Shown here: positions 26,927 to 36,263 of the stretch, piece by piece
Position numbering within the stretch: position 1 is the first letter of the stretch
Layout of the letters: every line of letters begins with the position of its first letter
The notes under the pieces: model-generated
The model's input: the letters and a program-made list of their open reading frames with translations, nothing else
Told to the model about the DNA's origin: nothing
Databases searched by the model: none
Assembly (NCBI RefSeq): GCF_030010625.1
Contig: NZ_JASCXN010000005.1
Location: 1-64,000 of the forward strand
Length of the DNA stretch: 64,000 bases
Source of the DNA: Streptomyces sp. CC208A
Lineage (GTDB): Bacteria; Actinomycetota; Actinomycetes; Streptomycetales; Streptomycetaceae
Direction: 5' to 3'
Made by a program: the position numbers and the translations under genes

Positions 26927-27436
26927 GAGCGCCCGCAGGGACCGGTCCGTGATGGACCGGGCGCCACGCCCTATGGCGATGGTGCCCGACTGGACGAGCT
27001 CCTTGATGCCGAACTGCTCCAGCATCTTGAGCATGGCGTCCAGCTTGTCACCCGAACCGGTGGCCTCGATGGTGACGGCCTCGGGCGACACGTCGACGGT
27101 CTTGGCGCGGAAGAGCTTGACGATCTCGACGATCTGGGAGCGGGTCTCGTTGTCGGCGCGGACCTTCACCAGGACGAGCTCGCGCTGGATCGCGGCGCTG
27201 GGCTCGAGTTCGACGATCTTCAGGACGTTGACCAGCTTGTTGAGCTGCTTGGTCACCTGCTCCAGGGGCAGGTCCTCGACGTTGACCACGATGGTGATGC
27301 GGCTGATGTCGGGGTGCTCGGTGACGCCGACGGCGAGGGAGTCGATGTTGAAGCCGCGACGGGAGAACAGGGCGGCGATCCGGGCGAGGATGCCGGGCGT
27401 GTTCTCGACGAGGACGGAGAGCGTGTGCTTGGACAT
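26912..27436 (-). CDS. ilvN: acetolactate synthase regulatory (small) subunit
   Basis: A 174-residue regulatory subunit that confers valine feedback inhibition on IlvB and raises its activity. The N-terminal ACT domain (HTLSVLVENTPGILARIAAL, FSRRGFNIDSLAVGVTEHPD) is complete, followed by NVLKIVELEPSAAIQRELVL and the C-terminal ACT-like half. An AGGAAGAG site lies before the ATG. It follows ilvB by 32 bases, so the two are co-translated units of one mRNA. The last codons are copied in the 16-bp tandem repeat beyond the stop. Confidence 0.96.
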
Positions 27437-27468
27437 GGTGTGGGTCTCTTCCTGTGGCTCGTCGCTGC

Positions 27469-29316
27469 TCAGTCGTCTTCGCCGTCGCCGAAGTCGGGGC
27501 GGACGCCCCGGGCGGCCATGACCTCGTCGTTGGAGGTTCCGGCGGCGACCATGGGCCAGACCTGGGCGTCCTCGTGGACGATGAAGTCGATGACGACCGG
27601 CCGGTCGTTGATCGCGTTGGCCTCGGCGATGACCTTGTCGAGGTCGGCCGGGTCCTCGCAGCGCAGGGCGACACAGCCCATGGCCTCGGACAGCTTCACG
27701 AAGTCCGGGACGCGGGTGCCCTTGGCCTCGGGGTTGATGTCGTCCGGGCCGGAGTGCAGGACGGTGTTGGAGTAGCGCTGGTTGTAGAAGAGGGTCTGCC
27801 ACTGGCGGACCATCCCGAGGGCGCCGTTGTTGATGATGGCGACCTTGATCGGGATGTTGTTCAGGGCGCAGGTGGTGAGCTCCTGATTTGTCATCTGGAA
27901 GCAGCCGTCGCCGTCGATCGCCCAGACCGTGCGCTCGGGCATGCCGGCCTTGGCGCCCATGGCGGCCGGGACGGCGTAGCCCATGGTCCCGGCGCCGCCG
28001 GAGTTCAGCCAGGTGGCGGGCTGCTCGTAGTCGATGAAGTGGGCGGCCCACATCTGGTGCTGGCCGACGCCGGCCGCGAAGATCGTGCCCTCGGGGGCGA
28101 GCTGGCCGATCCGCTGGATGACCTGCTGCGGGGAGAGGCTGCCGTCCTCCGGCAGGTCGTAGCCGAGCGGGTAGGTCTCGCGCCAGCGGTTCAGGTCGGA
28201 CCACCAGGCGCTGTAGTCGCCCCGGTTGCCCTCGGTGTACTCGGCCTGGACGGCCTGGACCAGGTCGGCGATGACCTCGCGGGCGTCGCCGACGATCGGG
28301 ACGTCGGCGGCGCGGTTCTTGCCGATCTCGGCCGGGTCGATGTCCGCGTGGACGATCTTGGCGTACGGGGCGAAGCTGTCCAGCCTGCCGGTGACGCGGT
28401 CGTCGAAGCGGGCGCCGAGGGCGACGATCAGGTCGGCCTTCTGCAGGGCGGTGACGGCGGTGACGGCGCCGTGCATGCCGGGCATGCCGACGTGCAGCGG
28501 GTGGCTGTCGGGGAAGGCGCCGAGCGCCATCAGGGTGGTGGTGACCGGGGCGCCGGTCAGCTCGGCCAGGACCTTCAGCTCGGCCGTGGCGCCCGACTTG
28601 ATGACGCCGCCGCCGACGTAGAGGACGGGGCGCTTGGCGGCGGTGATGAGCTTCGCGGCCTCGCGGATCTGCTTGGCGTGCGGCTTGGTCACCGGGCGGT
28701 AGCCGGGCAGGTCGGTCTGCGGCGGCCAGGAGAAGGTGGTCTTCGCCTGGAGGGCGTCCTTGGCGATGTCGACCAGGACCGGGCCGGGGCGGCCGGTGGA
28801 GGCGATGTGGAAGGCCTCGGCGATGGTCCGCGGGATGTCCTCGGCCTTGGTGACCAGGAAGTTGTGCTTGGTGATCGGCATGGTGATGCCGCAGATGTCC
28901 GCCTCCTGGAAGGCGTCCGTGCCGATCGCCTTCGAGGCGACCTGGCCGGTGATCGCGACCAGCGGGACGGAGTCCATGTGGGCGTCGGCGATCGGGGTGA
29001 CCAGGTTGGTCGCGCCGGGTCCCGAGGTCGCCATGCAGACGCCGACCTTGCCGGTGGCCTGGGCGTAGCCGGTGGCCGCGTGGCCGGCGCCCTGCTCGTG
29101 GCGGACCAGGACGTGACGGACCCGGGTCGAGTCCATCATCGGGTCGTACGCCGGGAGGATCGCGCCGCCCGGAATGCCGAAGACGGTGTCCGCGCCCACC
29201 TCTTCGAGAGAACGGATGAGGGACTGCGCACCCGTGACGTGCTCGACGGTGGTGGCGGGCGTCGCGCCGCTGCGGGGCCGCGGCTGCGGATGGTGCCCGG
29301 TGGCCTGCTCGGTCAT
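27469..29316 (-). CDS. ilvB: acetolactate synthase catalytic (large) subunit
   Basis: A 615-residue ThDP- and FAD-dependent enzyme that makes acetolactate or acetohydroxybutyrate for valine, leucine and isoleucine. Visible features are the catalytic Glu region [14 protein letters not shown] and [34 protein letters not shown], the FAD domain in the middle, and the C-terminal ThDP motif, [19 protein letters not shown] then [15 protein letters not shown]. The first 25 residues are variable. The start at 29316 is chosen from two close ATGs: the GAGAAGAG site is 6 bases from it but adjacent to the upstream one. Regulation is by the attenuator at 29399-29519. Confidence 0.96.
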   Translation of the reverse strand: MTEQATGHHPQPRPRSGATPATTVEHVTGAQSLIRSLEEVGADTVFGIPGGAILPAYDPMMDSTRVRHVLVRHEQGAGHAATGYAQATGKVGVCMATSGPGATNLVTPIADAHMDSVPLVAITGQVASKAIGTDAFQEADICGITMPITKHNFLVTKAEDIPRTIAEAFHIASTGRPGPVLVDIAKDALQAKTTFSWPPQTDLPGYRPVTKPHAKQIREAAKLITAAKRPVLYVGGGVIKSGATAELKVLAELTGAPVTTTLMALGAFPDSHPLHVGMPGMHGAVTAVTALQKADLIVALGARFDDRVTGRLDSFAPYAKIVHADIDPAEIGKNRAADVPIVGDAREVIADLVQAVQAEYTEGNRGDYSAWWSDLNRWRETYPLGYDLPEDGSLSPQQVIQRIGQLAPEGTIFAAGVGQHQMWAAHFIDYEQPATWLNSGGAGTMGYAVPAAMGAKAGMPERTVWAIDGDGCFQMTNQELTTCALNNIPIKVAIINNGALGMVRQWQTLFYNQRYSNTVLHSGPDDINPEAKGTRVPDFVKLSEAMGCVALRCEDPADLDKVIAEANAINDRPVVIDFIVHEDAQVWPMVAAGTSNDEVMAARGVRPDFGDGEDD

Positions 29317-29398
29317 CAGCATCTCTTCTCGAAGCAGAGGGTTTTTTGCGAGGTGTTTTGCGGGGTTTTGCGTCGACTTCTGAGGTAACCAGTGCAAC

Positions 29399-29432
29399 AA
29401 AAAACCCCTCGTGCCGGAAGGCAAGCGAGGGG
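29399..29432 (-). terminator. attenuator terminator of ilvB
   Basis: On the minus strand a stem of CCCCTCG with CGAGGGG, continued by GGCA/TGCC around a short loop, is followed by six U residues, 83 bases before the ilvB start. Next to it, CCGACGCGCT (29433-29442) can pair perfectly with AGCGCGTCGG at the end of the leader-peptide gene (29482-29491). The competing pairings needed for translation-coupled attenuation are therefore present. Confidence 0.9.
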
Positions 29433-29477
29433 AGCGCGTCGGTTGGTTCTCAGCGGGCCTTCATCGGGGGCCCTGCT

Positions 29478-29519
29478 TCAGCCGACGCGCTGTCCAAGTA
29501 CGAGAATTCGGGTGCGCAT
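29478..29519 (-). CDS. ilvB leader peptide
   Basis: A 13-codon gene for MRTRILVLGQRVG, with consecutive Ile-Leu-Val-Leu codons and a last Val near the stop. Stalling on any of the three branched-chain tRNAs would free the antiterminator. The same peptide type is known upstream of ilvB in actinobacteria. A perfect -35 (TTGACA, 29551-29556) with 18 bp to GAGGGT (29527-29532), which ends 7 bases before the ATG, suggests that the leader peptide is read from a leaderless mRNA; GAGGG could instead be its ribosome site. Confidence 0.9.
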   Translation of the reverse strand: MRTRILVLGQRVG

Positions 29520-29546
29520 GGCACTGACCCTCCCTCTCCGGCCAGG

Positions 29547-29560
29547 CCACTGTCAAGTGG
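29547..29560. promoter_or_regulatory. ilvB promoter -35 with overlapping dyad
   Basis: The perfect TTGACA -35 element on the minus strand lies inside CCACT-GTCA-AGTGG, a dyad with 5-bp arms. A regulator bound here would block the -35. No factor can be named from the sequence. Confidence 0.45.
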
Positions 29561-29577
29561 GTGGGACGGGCGTCTCA

Positions 29578-32500
29578 TCATGTGAGCGGATCGGGTGACG
29601 GTTTCCGGACCGTCTCCGGGCCCGTCCCGGCCGGTACGGAGACGGCTCCGGGCAGCGGATAGTCGCCCCGTACGAGGGTCCGGCGGAGCCGGTACTCGTC
29701 GAGCGGGCCCGAGAAGGCCATGCCCTGCGCGTGTCCGCAGCCCATGGCCCGCAGGGCCAGCGCCTGCTCGGGCACGTCGACGCCCTCGGCGACGGTCTGC
29801 AGGCCGAGCTCGCCCGCGAGGCGGAGCACTCCACTTGTGATCTTGCGGAGCCGGGCGGATTCGACCACGCCTTCGACGAGGTCCCTGTCCAGTTTCAGTA
29901 TGTCGACCGGGAGCCGTCTGAGGGCGTGAACCGCCACATGGCCGCTGCCGAAGCCGTCGAGCGCGATCCGCACGCCGAGTCGGCGCAGGGAGACCAGGCG
30001 CTGCTCCAGCTCGTCGAGGGGGGTGTCGTGGCCGGTGTCGGCCAGCTCGATGACGAGGGAGCCGGACGGCAGCCCGTGCCGGGCGAGCAGGGCCTCGACG
30101 GAGCCGGGAGGGACCGAGCGGTCGAGGAGGCGGCGGGCGGGGACCCGGACGGCGACCGGGGTGCGGTGGCCGCTGCCGGCCCGCTCGGCGGCCTGCTCGA
30201 CGGCCTCCGCCAGGAGCCAGCGGCCCAGCTCGGCGGTGCGCTCGCCGTCGTCGGTGGCCCGCAGGTACTCGGCGGGGGTGAAGAGGATGCCCTGGGCGGA
30301 GCGCCAGCGGGCCTGCGCGCTGACGGCGGAGATCCGGCCGGTGGCGAGGTCCACGACGGGCTGGTGGAGGAGGGCGAACTCGCCGTCGTGGAGCGCGGTG
30401 CGCAGCCGGGCGGCGAGTTCGGTGCGGCGGACGACCTCGGCCTGCATCTGGGGCGCGTACAGCTCCACGCGGTCCTTGCCGCCGGCCTTGGCGCGGTACA
30501 TGGCGAGGTCGGCGTTGCGCAGCAGGGCGCCGACGCCGGTGCCGGGCTCGGCGAAGGCGACGCCGATGGAGGCGGCGACCCGGACCTCGGTGCCGCCGTC
30601 GAGGCGGTAGGGGCGGGAGAGGGTGAGCCGGAGCCGCTCGGCGATCTCCCTGACCTGGGTCTCGCGGGCGGCGCGGTCGCGCAGGCCGTCGCCGAGGATG
30701 AGGGCGGCGAACTCGTCGCCGCCGAGCCGGGCGGCGGTGTCCCCGGCCCGTACGGCCTCCTGGAGGCGGCGGGCGACCTGGACGAGGAGGTCGTCGCCGG
30801 CCTGGTGGCCGAGCCGGTCGTTGACCGCCTTGAAGCCGTCGAGGTCGATGAAGAGGACGGCGGTGCCGGGGTCGGAGGAGCGGCGGCCGCCGAGCGCCTG
30901 TCCGACACGGTGGGTGAAGAGCGCGCGGTTGGGCAGGTCGGTGAGCGGGTCGTGCTCGGCGTTGTGCTGCAACTGGGCCTGGAGCCGGACCCGTTCGGTC
31001 ACGTCACGGCTGTTGAGGATCAGGCCGCCCTGGTGCCGGTTGACGGTGGACTCGACGTTGAGCCACTCTCCCCCGCTCTCGGCTTCTCCCCCGGCCTCCG
31101 GCCGGGAGGTGCCCGCGCGGCCGGATCGGAAGCGGTACTCGATGCGGGTGGTGGGCTCCTCTGCAGGCGAGGCGGCGAGGAAGCGGCGCACCTCGTGGAC
31201 GACGGCGCCGAGGTCCTCGGGGTGGATGTGCGCGGCCAGCTCGGAGCCGATCAGCTCCTCGGCGTCGCGCCCGTACACCCCGGCGGCGGCGGGGCTGACG
31301 TACCGCAGGACGCCGCTGGGCGCGGCGATCATGATGACGTCGCTGGAGCCCTGCACGAGCGACCTGAAGTAGTTCTCCTTCTGGGCCAGTTCGTGGGTGA
31401 GGGCGATGTTGTCGATGAGCATGATGCCCTGGCGGACGACGAGGGCGAGGACGACGGCGCAGCCGGTGAGGACGACGACGCGGTCGATCCGGCGGCCCTC
31501 GACCACGTTGTACAGGATGCCGAGGGTGCAGACGGCGGCGGCGAGGTACGGGGTGAGGGCGGCGAGCGACCCGGCGACGGGCCTGCTGGGCAGCCCGGGG
31601 CCGCTGACGGCGTCGCTCCCCGACGGCCGGCGGACGCCCCAGGGCGCGTAGGCGAGCAGCAGGGAGCCGGCGAACCAGCCGGCGTCGAGCAGCTGGCCCG
31701 AGACGTAGTGGGCGCGCAGCAGCGGCGAGGTGAAGAGGGCGTCGCAGAGCACAGTGAGGGCGAGGGCCGCGATGGCGGTGTTGACCGCCGAGCGGTTCGC
31801 CTGGGAGCGCCGGAAGTGGAGCGCGAGGACCATGCTGACGAGCACGATGTCGAGCAGCGGGTACGCGAGCGACAGCGCGGCCTGCGCCACGGACTCGCCC
31901 TGGAAGTGGGTGGTGTGGGCGAGGGCGAGGCTCCAGGAGAGGGTCAGCAGCGACCCCGCGATGAGCCAGGCGTCGAGCCCCAGGCAGACCCAGCCGGCCC
32001 GGGTGACGGGCTTCTTGGCGAGGACGAGGAGACCGACGATGGCGGGTGGGGCGAAGAGCAGGAAGAACAGGTCGGCGACGGAGGACTCGGGGACCTGCCG
32101 GCCGAGCACGACCTCGTACCAGCCCCAGACGGCGTTCCCGGCGCCGGCCATGAAGGACGAGCCGGCGAAGAGGAGCCAGGCGGGGCGGGTGCCGCCGCGC
32201 TCGGCCCTGGCGTACAGGAAGCAGGAGACGGCGGCGGTGAAGGCGGCGGCGCTCAGCCCGAAGTCGCCCATGAAGAGGGCGAGTCGGGGGGAGCCCCAGC
32301 CGAGGGCCGCGCCGGTGGTGTAGGCGGCGCAGACGAGGCCGAGGGCGATCTGGGCGAGGAGCGAACCGGCCCAGGAGGGCCGGTGGTCCGGCCGTGGGGC
32401 GGGCCGCTCGGGCGCGGGGCGGCCGGGACCGGCCGGTGCGGGCCCGCGCCGCATCACGGCGGTGGAGCCGGTACCGCTCACGGGGTCCTCCCGCCCGGCG

Positions 32501-32814
32501 TCGTGCCCGAAGCCCCCCGCCTCGCCGTCCGCACCGCCGAAGCCGTGCGGATCGGGGGTGTGGGACTCCGGGAGGGGCCCGTGGGGCCGGGGCGGCTCGG
32601 GCGCGGTGCGGTCGCGGGGCGGACCCGTGGCGTCGCCGTGCGACGGCGTCCCGTCCAGGCGCTCCGCGCGGTGCGGCGCGGCCTGGTCCGGCACCGAACG
32701 CGAGAGACCGGCAGCGAGGCGCGGGAGGTTCGCCGGCGGCGTCGCCGCGCGGGGCCGCTGGTCCGTCGGCCGTGCTCCACCCGTCACCCCCCTCGGAATC
32801 TGATGTCCCGTCAC
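29578..32814 (-). CDS. membrane PAS-GGDEF-EAL protein, probable diguanylate cyclase with degenerate EAL
   Basis: A protein of about 1,078 residues. The first 125 residues are Pro/Arg-rich and disordered. Eight to ten membrane helices follow to about residue 480, then a PAS domain (ENYFRSLVQGSSDVIMIAAP), a GGDEF domain with intact RLGGDEFAAL (near residue 698) and inhibitory-site candidates, and a C-terminal EAL-like domain. In the EAL part the EAL triplet is replaced (HQPVVDLATGRISAVSAQAR) and DDFGTG reads DGFGSG, so phosphodiesterase activity is unlikely. The predicted role is c-di-GMP synthesis coupled to an intracellular PAS signal; c-di-GMP controls BldD and development in Streptomyces. 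The GTG at 32814 is preferred (GGGGAG 5 bases upstream, TATCGT -10 at 32863-32868); an earlier GTG at 32883 is possible. It lies just upstream of the ilvB promoter, same strand. Confidence 0.85.
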   Translation of the reverse strand: MTGHQIPRGVTGGARPTDQRPRAATPPANLPRLAAGLSRSVPDQAAPHRAERLDGTPSHGDATGPPRDRTAPEPPRPHGPLPESHTPDPHGFGGADGEAGGFGHDAGREDPVSGTGSTAVMRRGPAPAGPGRPAPERPAPRPDHRPSWAGSLLAQIALGLVCAAYTTGAALGWGSPRLALFMGDFGLSAAAFTAAVSCFLYARAERGGTRPAWLLFAGSSFMAGAGNAVWGWYEVVLGRQVPESSVADLFFLLFAPPAIVGLLVLAKKPVTRAGWVCLGLDAWLIAGSLLTLSWSLALAHTTHFQGESVAQAALSLAYPLLDIVLVSMVLALHFRRSQANRSAVNTAIAALALTVLCDALFTSPLLRAHYVSGQLLDAGWFAGSLLLAYAPWGVRRPSGSDAVSGPGLPSRPVAGSLAALTPYLAAAVCTLGILYNVVEGRRIDRVVVLTGCAVVLALVVRQGIMLIDNIALTHELAQKENYFRSLVQGSSDVIMIAAPSGVLRYVSPAAAGVYGRDAEELIGSELAAHIHPEDLGAVVHEVRRFLAASPAEEPTTRIEYRFRSGRAGTSRPEAGGEAESGGEWLNVESTVNRHQGGLILNSRDVTERVRLQAQLQHNAEHDPLTDLPNRALFTHRVGQALGGRRSSDPGTAVLFIDLDGFKAVNDRLGHQAGDDLLVQVARRLQEAVRAGDTAARLGGDEFAALILGDGLRDRAARETQVREIAERLRLTLSRPYRLDGGTEVRVAASIGVAFAEPGTGVGALLRNADLAMYRAKAGGKDRVELYAPQMQAEVVRRTELAARLRTALHDGEFALLHQPVVDLATGRISAVSAQARWRSAQGILFTPAEYLRATDDGERTAELGRWLLAEAVEQAAERAGSGHRTPVAVRVPARRLLDRSVPPGSVEALLARHGLPSGSLVIELADTGHDTPLDELEQRLVSLRRLGVRIALDGFGSGHVAVHALRRLPVDILKLDRDLVEGVVESARLRKITSGVLRLAGELGLQTVAEGVDVPEQALALRAMGCGHAQGMAFSGPLDEYRLRRTLVRGDYPLPGAVSVPAGTGPETVRKPSPDPLT

Positions 32815-32992
32815 TTCGCTCCCCGGCGTCCGCCCGTACACGACGCAGTCCCCCGATCCGGGACGATACACCAGGACCGTCACTCAGGGACAGGGGTGAA
32901 GTACTCTCCGTGACCGACTTGGGGGCTTGCGGGCGGCGCGCGACGGGGCGCGCGCCGCCGGACCGGCCTCAGGCGGGGCGGACGGATCGGCT

Positions 32993-33955
32993 TCAGGTGG
33001 TACGGAGGACGTTCGCGAGCTCCTCTCCCGCCGCGAACCGTCCGACCTGCGCCGCGATCAGCCGCTTCGCCCTCGGCATGAAGGCCGAGGTGGAACCTCC
33101 GACGTGGGGGGTGACGAGGACACCGGGAGCGTGCCACAGCGGATGCCCGGCCGGCAGCGGCTCCGGGTCCGTCACGTCCAGGGCCGCCGTGATCCGTCCG
33201 CTCTCCGCCTCCTTGAGCAGGGCGTTCGTGTCGACCACCGGGCCGCGTGCGACGTTGACGAGCAGCGCCCCGTCCTTCATCCGGGCGAGGAAGCCCGCGT
33301 CGGCCAGGTGCCGGGTCTCCGGCGTGAGCGGGGTGGAGAGCACGACCACGTCGGCCGCGGGCAGCAGCGCGGGCAGCTCGGCCAGGGCGTGCACGGGGCC
33401 GCGGGCCGTGGTGCGGGCGGAGCGGGCGACGCGTACCACCTCCGCGCACTCGAAGGGCGCGAGCCGGTCCTCGATGGCCGAGCCGATCGATCCGTACCCG
33501 ACGATCAGGACGGACTTGTCGGCGAGCGCCGGGTAGAAGCCGTCCCGCCACTCCTCGGCGTCCTGGCCGCGCACGAAGCGGGGGATGCCGCGCAGCGAGG
33601 CGAGGATCAGGGCGAGGGTGAGTTCGGCGGTGCTGGCCTCGTGCACGCCCTTGGCGTTGCAGACCGAGACACCGGGGCCGAGCGCGCCGAGGCCGGGGAC
33701 GACGTGGTCGATGCCGGCGGAGAGGGTCTGGACGACGCGCAGCGAGGTCATCGCGGCGAGCGGCCGGACCGCGATCTCGGAGCCCTTCATGTACGGGACG
33801 ACGTAGAAGGCGCAGTCGGCGGGGTCGGCCGGGAAGTCGGCTCCGCCGTCCCAGAAGCGGTAGTTCAGGCCGGAGGCGCCCGGGTCCGGCAGTCCGTCGA
33901 TCTCGTCGGCGGGGATCGGGAGCCACACGTCGGCAGGGGTGGATGCGAGTGTCAT
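32993..33955 (-). CDS. D-isomer-specific 2-hydroxyacid dehydrogenase
   Basis: A 320-residue NAD(P)-dependent dehydrogenase. The dinucleotide fold VLIVGYGSIGSAIEDRLAPF is near residue 160; the catalytic Arg, Glu and His lie in NVARGPVVDTNALL, ALDVTDPEPLPAGHPLW and TPHVGGSTSAF. The family acts on glyoxylate, hydroxypyruvate, phosphoglycerate or similar; the substrate is not clear. It lacks the C-terminal ACT domain of SerA. There is no ribosome site; TAGCCT ends 7 bases before the ATG with ATGACG 16 bp further up, which fits a leaderless promoter. It is divergent from the aldo/keto reductase gene, 75 bp apart. Confidence 0.88.
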   Translation of the reverse strand: MTLASTPADVWLPIPADEIDGLPDPGASGLNYRFWDGGADFPADPADCAFYVVPYMKGSEIAVRPLAAMTSLRVVQTLSAGIDHVVPGLGALGPGVSVCNAKGVHEASTAELTLALILASLRGIPRFVRGQDAEEWRDGFYPALADKSVLIVGYGSIGSAIEDRLAPFECAEVVRVARSARTTARGPVHALAELPALLPAADVVVLSTPLTPETRHLADAGFLARMKDGALLVNVARGPVVDTNALLKEAESGRITAALDVTDPEPLPAGHPLWHAPGVLVTPHVGGSTSAFMPRAKRLIAAQVGRFAAGEELANVLRTT

Positions 33956-34030
33956 GACCGGGAGGCTATGCGAAGAATCCGGCACGTCATTGGTTACTTT
34001 GGGGGGCGGCACAAGGAGGGGTAGCGGCAC

Positions 34031-35032
34031 GTGGAGCGCAGGACTATCGGGGCGACGGCGCTCGACGTGGGGGCGGTCGGCCTCGGTTGCATGCCGATGA
34101 ACTGGGCGTACAGCCGTTCGGAGCAGCGGGGTGACCGCTCGCTGCGGGCCGTGCACGCGGCCCTCGACGCCGGGGTGAGCCTGCTCGACACCGCCGACAT
34201 GTACGGACCTTTCACCAACGAGCTGTTGCTCGGCCGGGTGCTGAAGGAGCGTCGGGCGGACGTCTTCGTGTCGACGAAGTGCGGGCTGCTCGTCGGGGAC
34301 GGGCACGTGGTGGCCAACGGCCGTCCGGAGTACGTGCGCCGGGCCTGCGACTCCTCGCTGCGGCGGCTCCAGACGGACGTCATCGACCTCTACCTCCTGC
34401 ACCGGGTGGACCCGGAGGTGCCGGTGGAGGAGACCTGGGGCGCGCTGGCGGAGCTGGTGGCGGCGGGCAAGGTGCGGGCGCTCGGGCTGAGCGCGGTCGG
34501 GGTGCGCGGGACCAGGCGCTCGCGCACCGGCGACCGGTACGAGGGAACGATCCGTCAGCTGGCGCGGGTGCAGCAGGTGTTCCCGGTGGCGGCGGTCCAG
34601 GCCGAGCTGTCGGTGTGGGCTCCGGAGGCGCTGGCGCGGCTGCTGCCGTGGTGTGCGGCGCGCGGGATCGGGTTCCTCGCGGCGATGCCGCTGGGCAGCG
34701 GTTTCCTGACCGGGACGCTGACGCCGGGCGGCGGCTTCGAGCCGGACGACCCCCGGGCCCGGCACCCCCGTTTCACGGCCGAGATGATGGCGGCGAACCA
34801 GCCGCTGGTGGCCGGGCTGCGGCGGGTGGCCGCCCGGCACGGGGACGGGGTGACGGCGGCGCAGGTCGCGCTGGCATGGGTGCTGGGGCAGGGGCGGCAC
34901 GTGGTGCCGGTGCCGGGGACGAAGCGGGAGCGGTGGGCGGTGGAGAACGCCGGGGCGGCGGGGGTGCGGCTCACGCCCGGGGACCTGGCGGAGCTCGCGG
35001 CGTTGCCGGCGGCGCGGGAGTCCTGGGACTGA
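34031..35032 (+). CDS. aldo/keto reductase
   Basis: A 333-residue NADPH-dependent reductase of the AKR superfamily (TIM barrel). The catalytic tetrad is visible: Asp and Tyr in LLDTADMYGPF near residue 55, Lys in VSTKCG near 82 and His in YLLHRVDPEVPVEE near 122. The C-terminal cofactor part has VVPVPGTKR. The initial motif TIGATALDVGAVGLGCMPMN is the usual one. The GTG start has AAGGAGG 9 bases upstream. It shares a short divergent promoter region with the hydroxyacid dehydrogenase. The physiological carbonyl substrate is unknown. Confidence 0.92.
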   Translation: MERRTIGATALDVGAVGLGCMPMNWAYSRSEQRGDRSLRAVHAALDAGVSLLDTADMYGPFTNELLLGRVLKERRADVFVSTKCGLLVGDGHVVANGRPEYVRRACDSSLRRLQTDVIDLYLLHRVDPEVPVEETWGALAELVAAGKVRALGLSAVGVRGTRRSRTGDRYEGTIRQLARVQQVFPVAAVQAELSVWAPEALARLLPWCAARGIGFLAAMPLGSGFLTGTLTPGGGFEPDDPRARHPRFTAEMMAANQPLVAGLRRVAARHGDGVTAAQVALAWVLGQGRHVVPVPGTKRERWAVENAGAAGVRLTPGDLAELAALPAARESWD

Positions 35033-35174
35033 CCCTCTGACCTGCACTTCTCGGAAGGATTCGAGAAAATCCAAGAAAAGTGGCCACGGCGGGAACACAC
35101 GCAGCGTGATCGACGTATTTCAGATAGTGAAGTAACGCTGCTCGAACCGTCGAACCGCTGAAGGGGCCTGTGCC

Positions 35175-36260
35175 ATGAGCCGTCCTGCTGTGCTGAAGGC
35201 CCTGGGGGGCGTCGTCGCCGCGCTGGTGTTCGCGGCGGGGTGCTCCTCGGCCCCCTCCGCGTCCGGTCCTCCCCCGTCCGCGGCCGGGGAGGAGCGGGTG
35301 AAGGTGGCGGGGACGCTCACCGAGGGGCTGCGCTCGCCCTGGGGGCTCGCCGAGCTGCCGGACGGCGATCTGCTGGTCTCCTCGCGGGACGAGCGGACGA
35401 TCACCCGGGTGGACGGACGGAGCGGGGCGAAGACCTCGCTGGGCGAGGTGCCGGGCGTGGTGCCGGGCGGCGAGGGCGGGCTGATGGGCCTGACCGTGCG
35501 CGACGGCTGGGTGTACGCGTACCTGACCGCCGCGTCGGACAACCGGATCGTGCGGATGCGGTACGGCGGCGGCGACGGCGACCGGCTCGGGGAGCCGCAG
35601 CCGGTGCTCACCGGCATCCCCAAGGGCGTGGTGCACGACGGCGGGCGGATCGCCTTCGGCCCCGACGGGATGCTGTACGCGGGGACGGGAGAGACCGGGC
35701 GGACGGGGCTGTCCCAGGACCGGAAGTCGCTGGGCGGGAAGATCCTGCGGATGACCCCGGAGGGGAGACCGGCGCCGGGCAACCCCTTCGGGGACTCGGT
35801 GGTCTACTCGTACGGCCACCGCAATGTGCAGGGGCTCGCCTGGGACGCCGAAGGGCGGCTGTGGGCGGCCGAGTTCGGGCAGAACACCTGGGACGAGCTG
35901 AACCTGATCGAGCCGGGAAAGAACTACGGCTGGCCGGAGGCCGAGGGCAAGGCCGGGCGGTCGGGGTTCGTGGACCCGGTGGCCCAGTGGCCGACCTCGG
36001 AGGCCTCGCCGAGCGGGATCGCGTACGCCCGGGGCGCGATCTGGATGGCGGGGCTGCGGGGCGCGCGGCTGTGGCGGATCCCGCTGGACGGCGAGCGGCG
36101 GTCCGGGGAGCCGGAGGCCTTTCTGAGCGGGGAGTACGGACGGCTGCGGACGGTCCTCGCGGACGGGGACGACCGGCTGTGGCTGGTGACGAGCGAGACC
36201 GACGGCCGCGGCACGCCCGACTCCGGTGACGACCGGATCCTCCGTCTGGAGGTGAGGTGA
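35175..36260 (+). CDS. PQQ-dependent sugar dehydrogenase-like lipoprotein (GSDH family)
   Basis: A 361-residue exported lipoprotein. The lipobox is FAAGC, with Cys near residue 23, after a short signal peptide. The mature part is a beta-propeller of the glucose/sorbosone dehydrogenase family: LRSPWGLAELPDGDLLVS, GGEGGLMGLTV, RIAFGPDGMLYAGTGETG, GNPFGDSVVYSYGHRNVQGL and the metal/PQQ region WAAEFGQNTWDELNLIEPG. GAAGGGG lies 8 bases upstream. It presumably oxidises an aldose outside the membrane, but many actinobacterial members have no proven activity. The next gene follows after 3 bases. Confidence 0.88.
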   Translation: MSRPAVLKALGGVVAALVFAAGCSSAPSASGPPPSAAGEERVKVAGTLTEGLRSPWGLAELPDGDLLVSSRDERTITRVDGRSGAKTSLGEVPGVVPGGEGGLMGLTVRDGWVYAYLTAASDNRIVRMRYGGGDGDRLGEPQPVLTGIPKGVVHDGGRIAFGPDGMLYAGTGETGRTGLSQDRKSLGGKILRMTPEGRPAPGNPFGDSVVYSYGHRNVQGLAWDAEGRLWAAEFGQNTWDELNLIEPGKNYGWPEAEGKAGRSGFVDPVAQWPTSEASPSGIAYARGAIWMAGLRGARLWRIPLDGERRSGEPEAFLSGEYGRLRTVLADGDDRLWLVTSETDGRGTPDSGDDRILRLEVR

Positions 36261-36263
36261 GGG

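Noticed and set aside
29731..32913. Long plus-strand frame over the GGDEF-EAL gene
   Set aside because: Low-complexity composition and no ribosome site or domain; the minus strand has PAS, GGDEF and EAL motifs.
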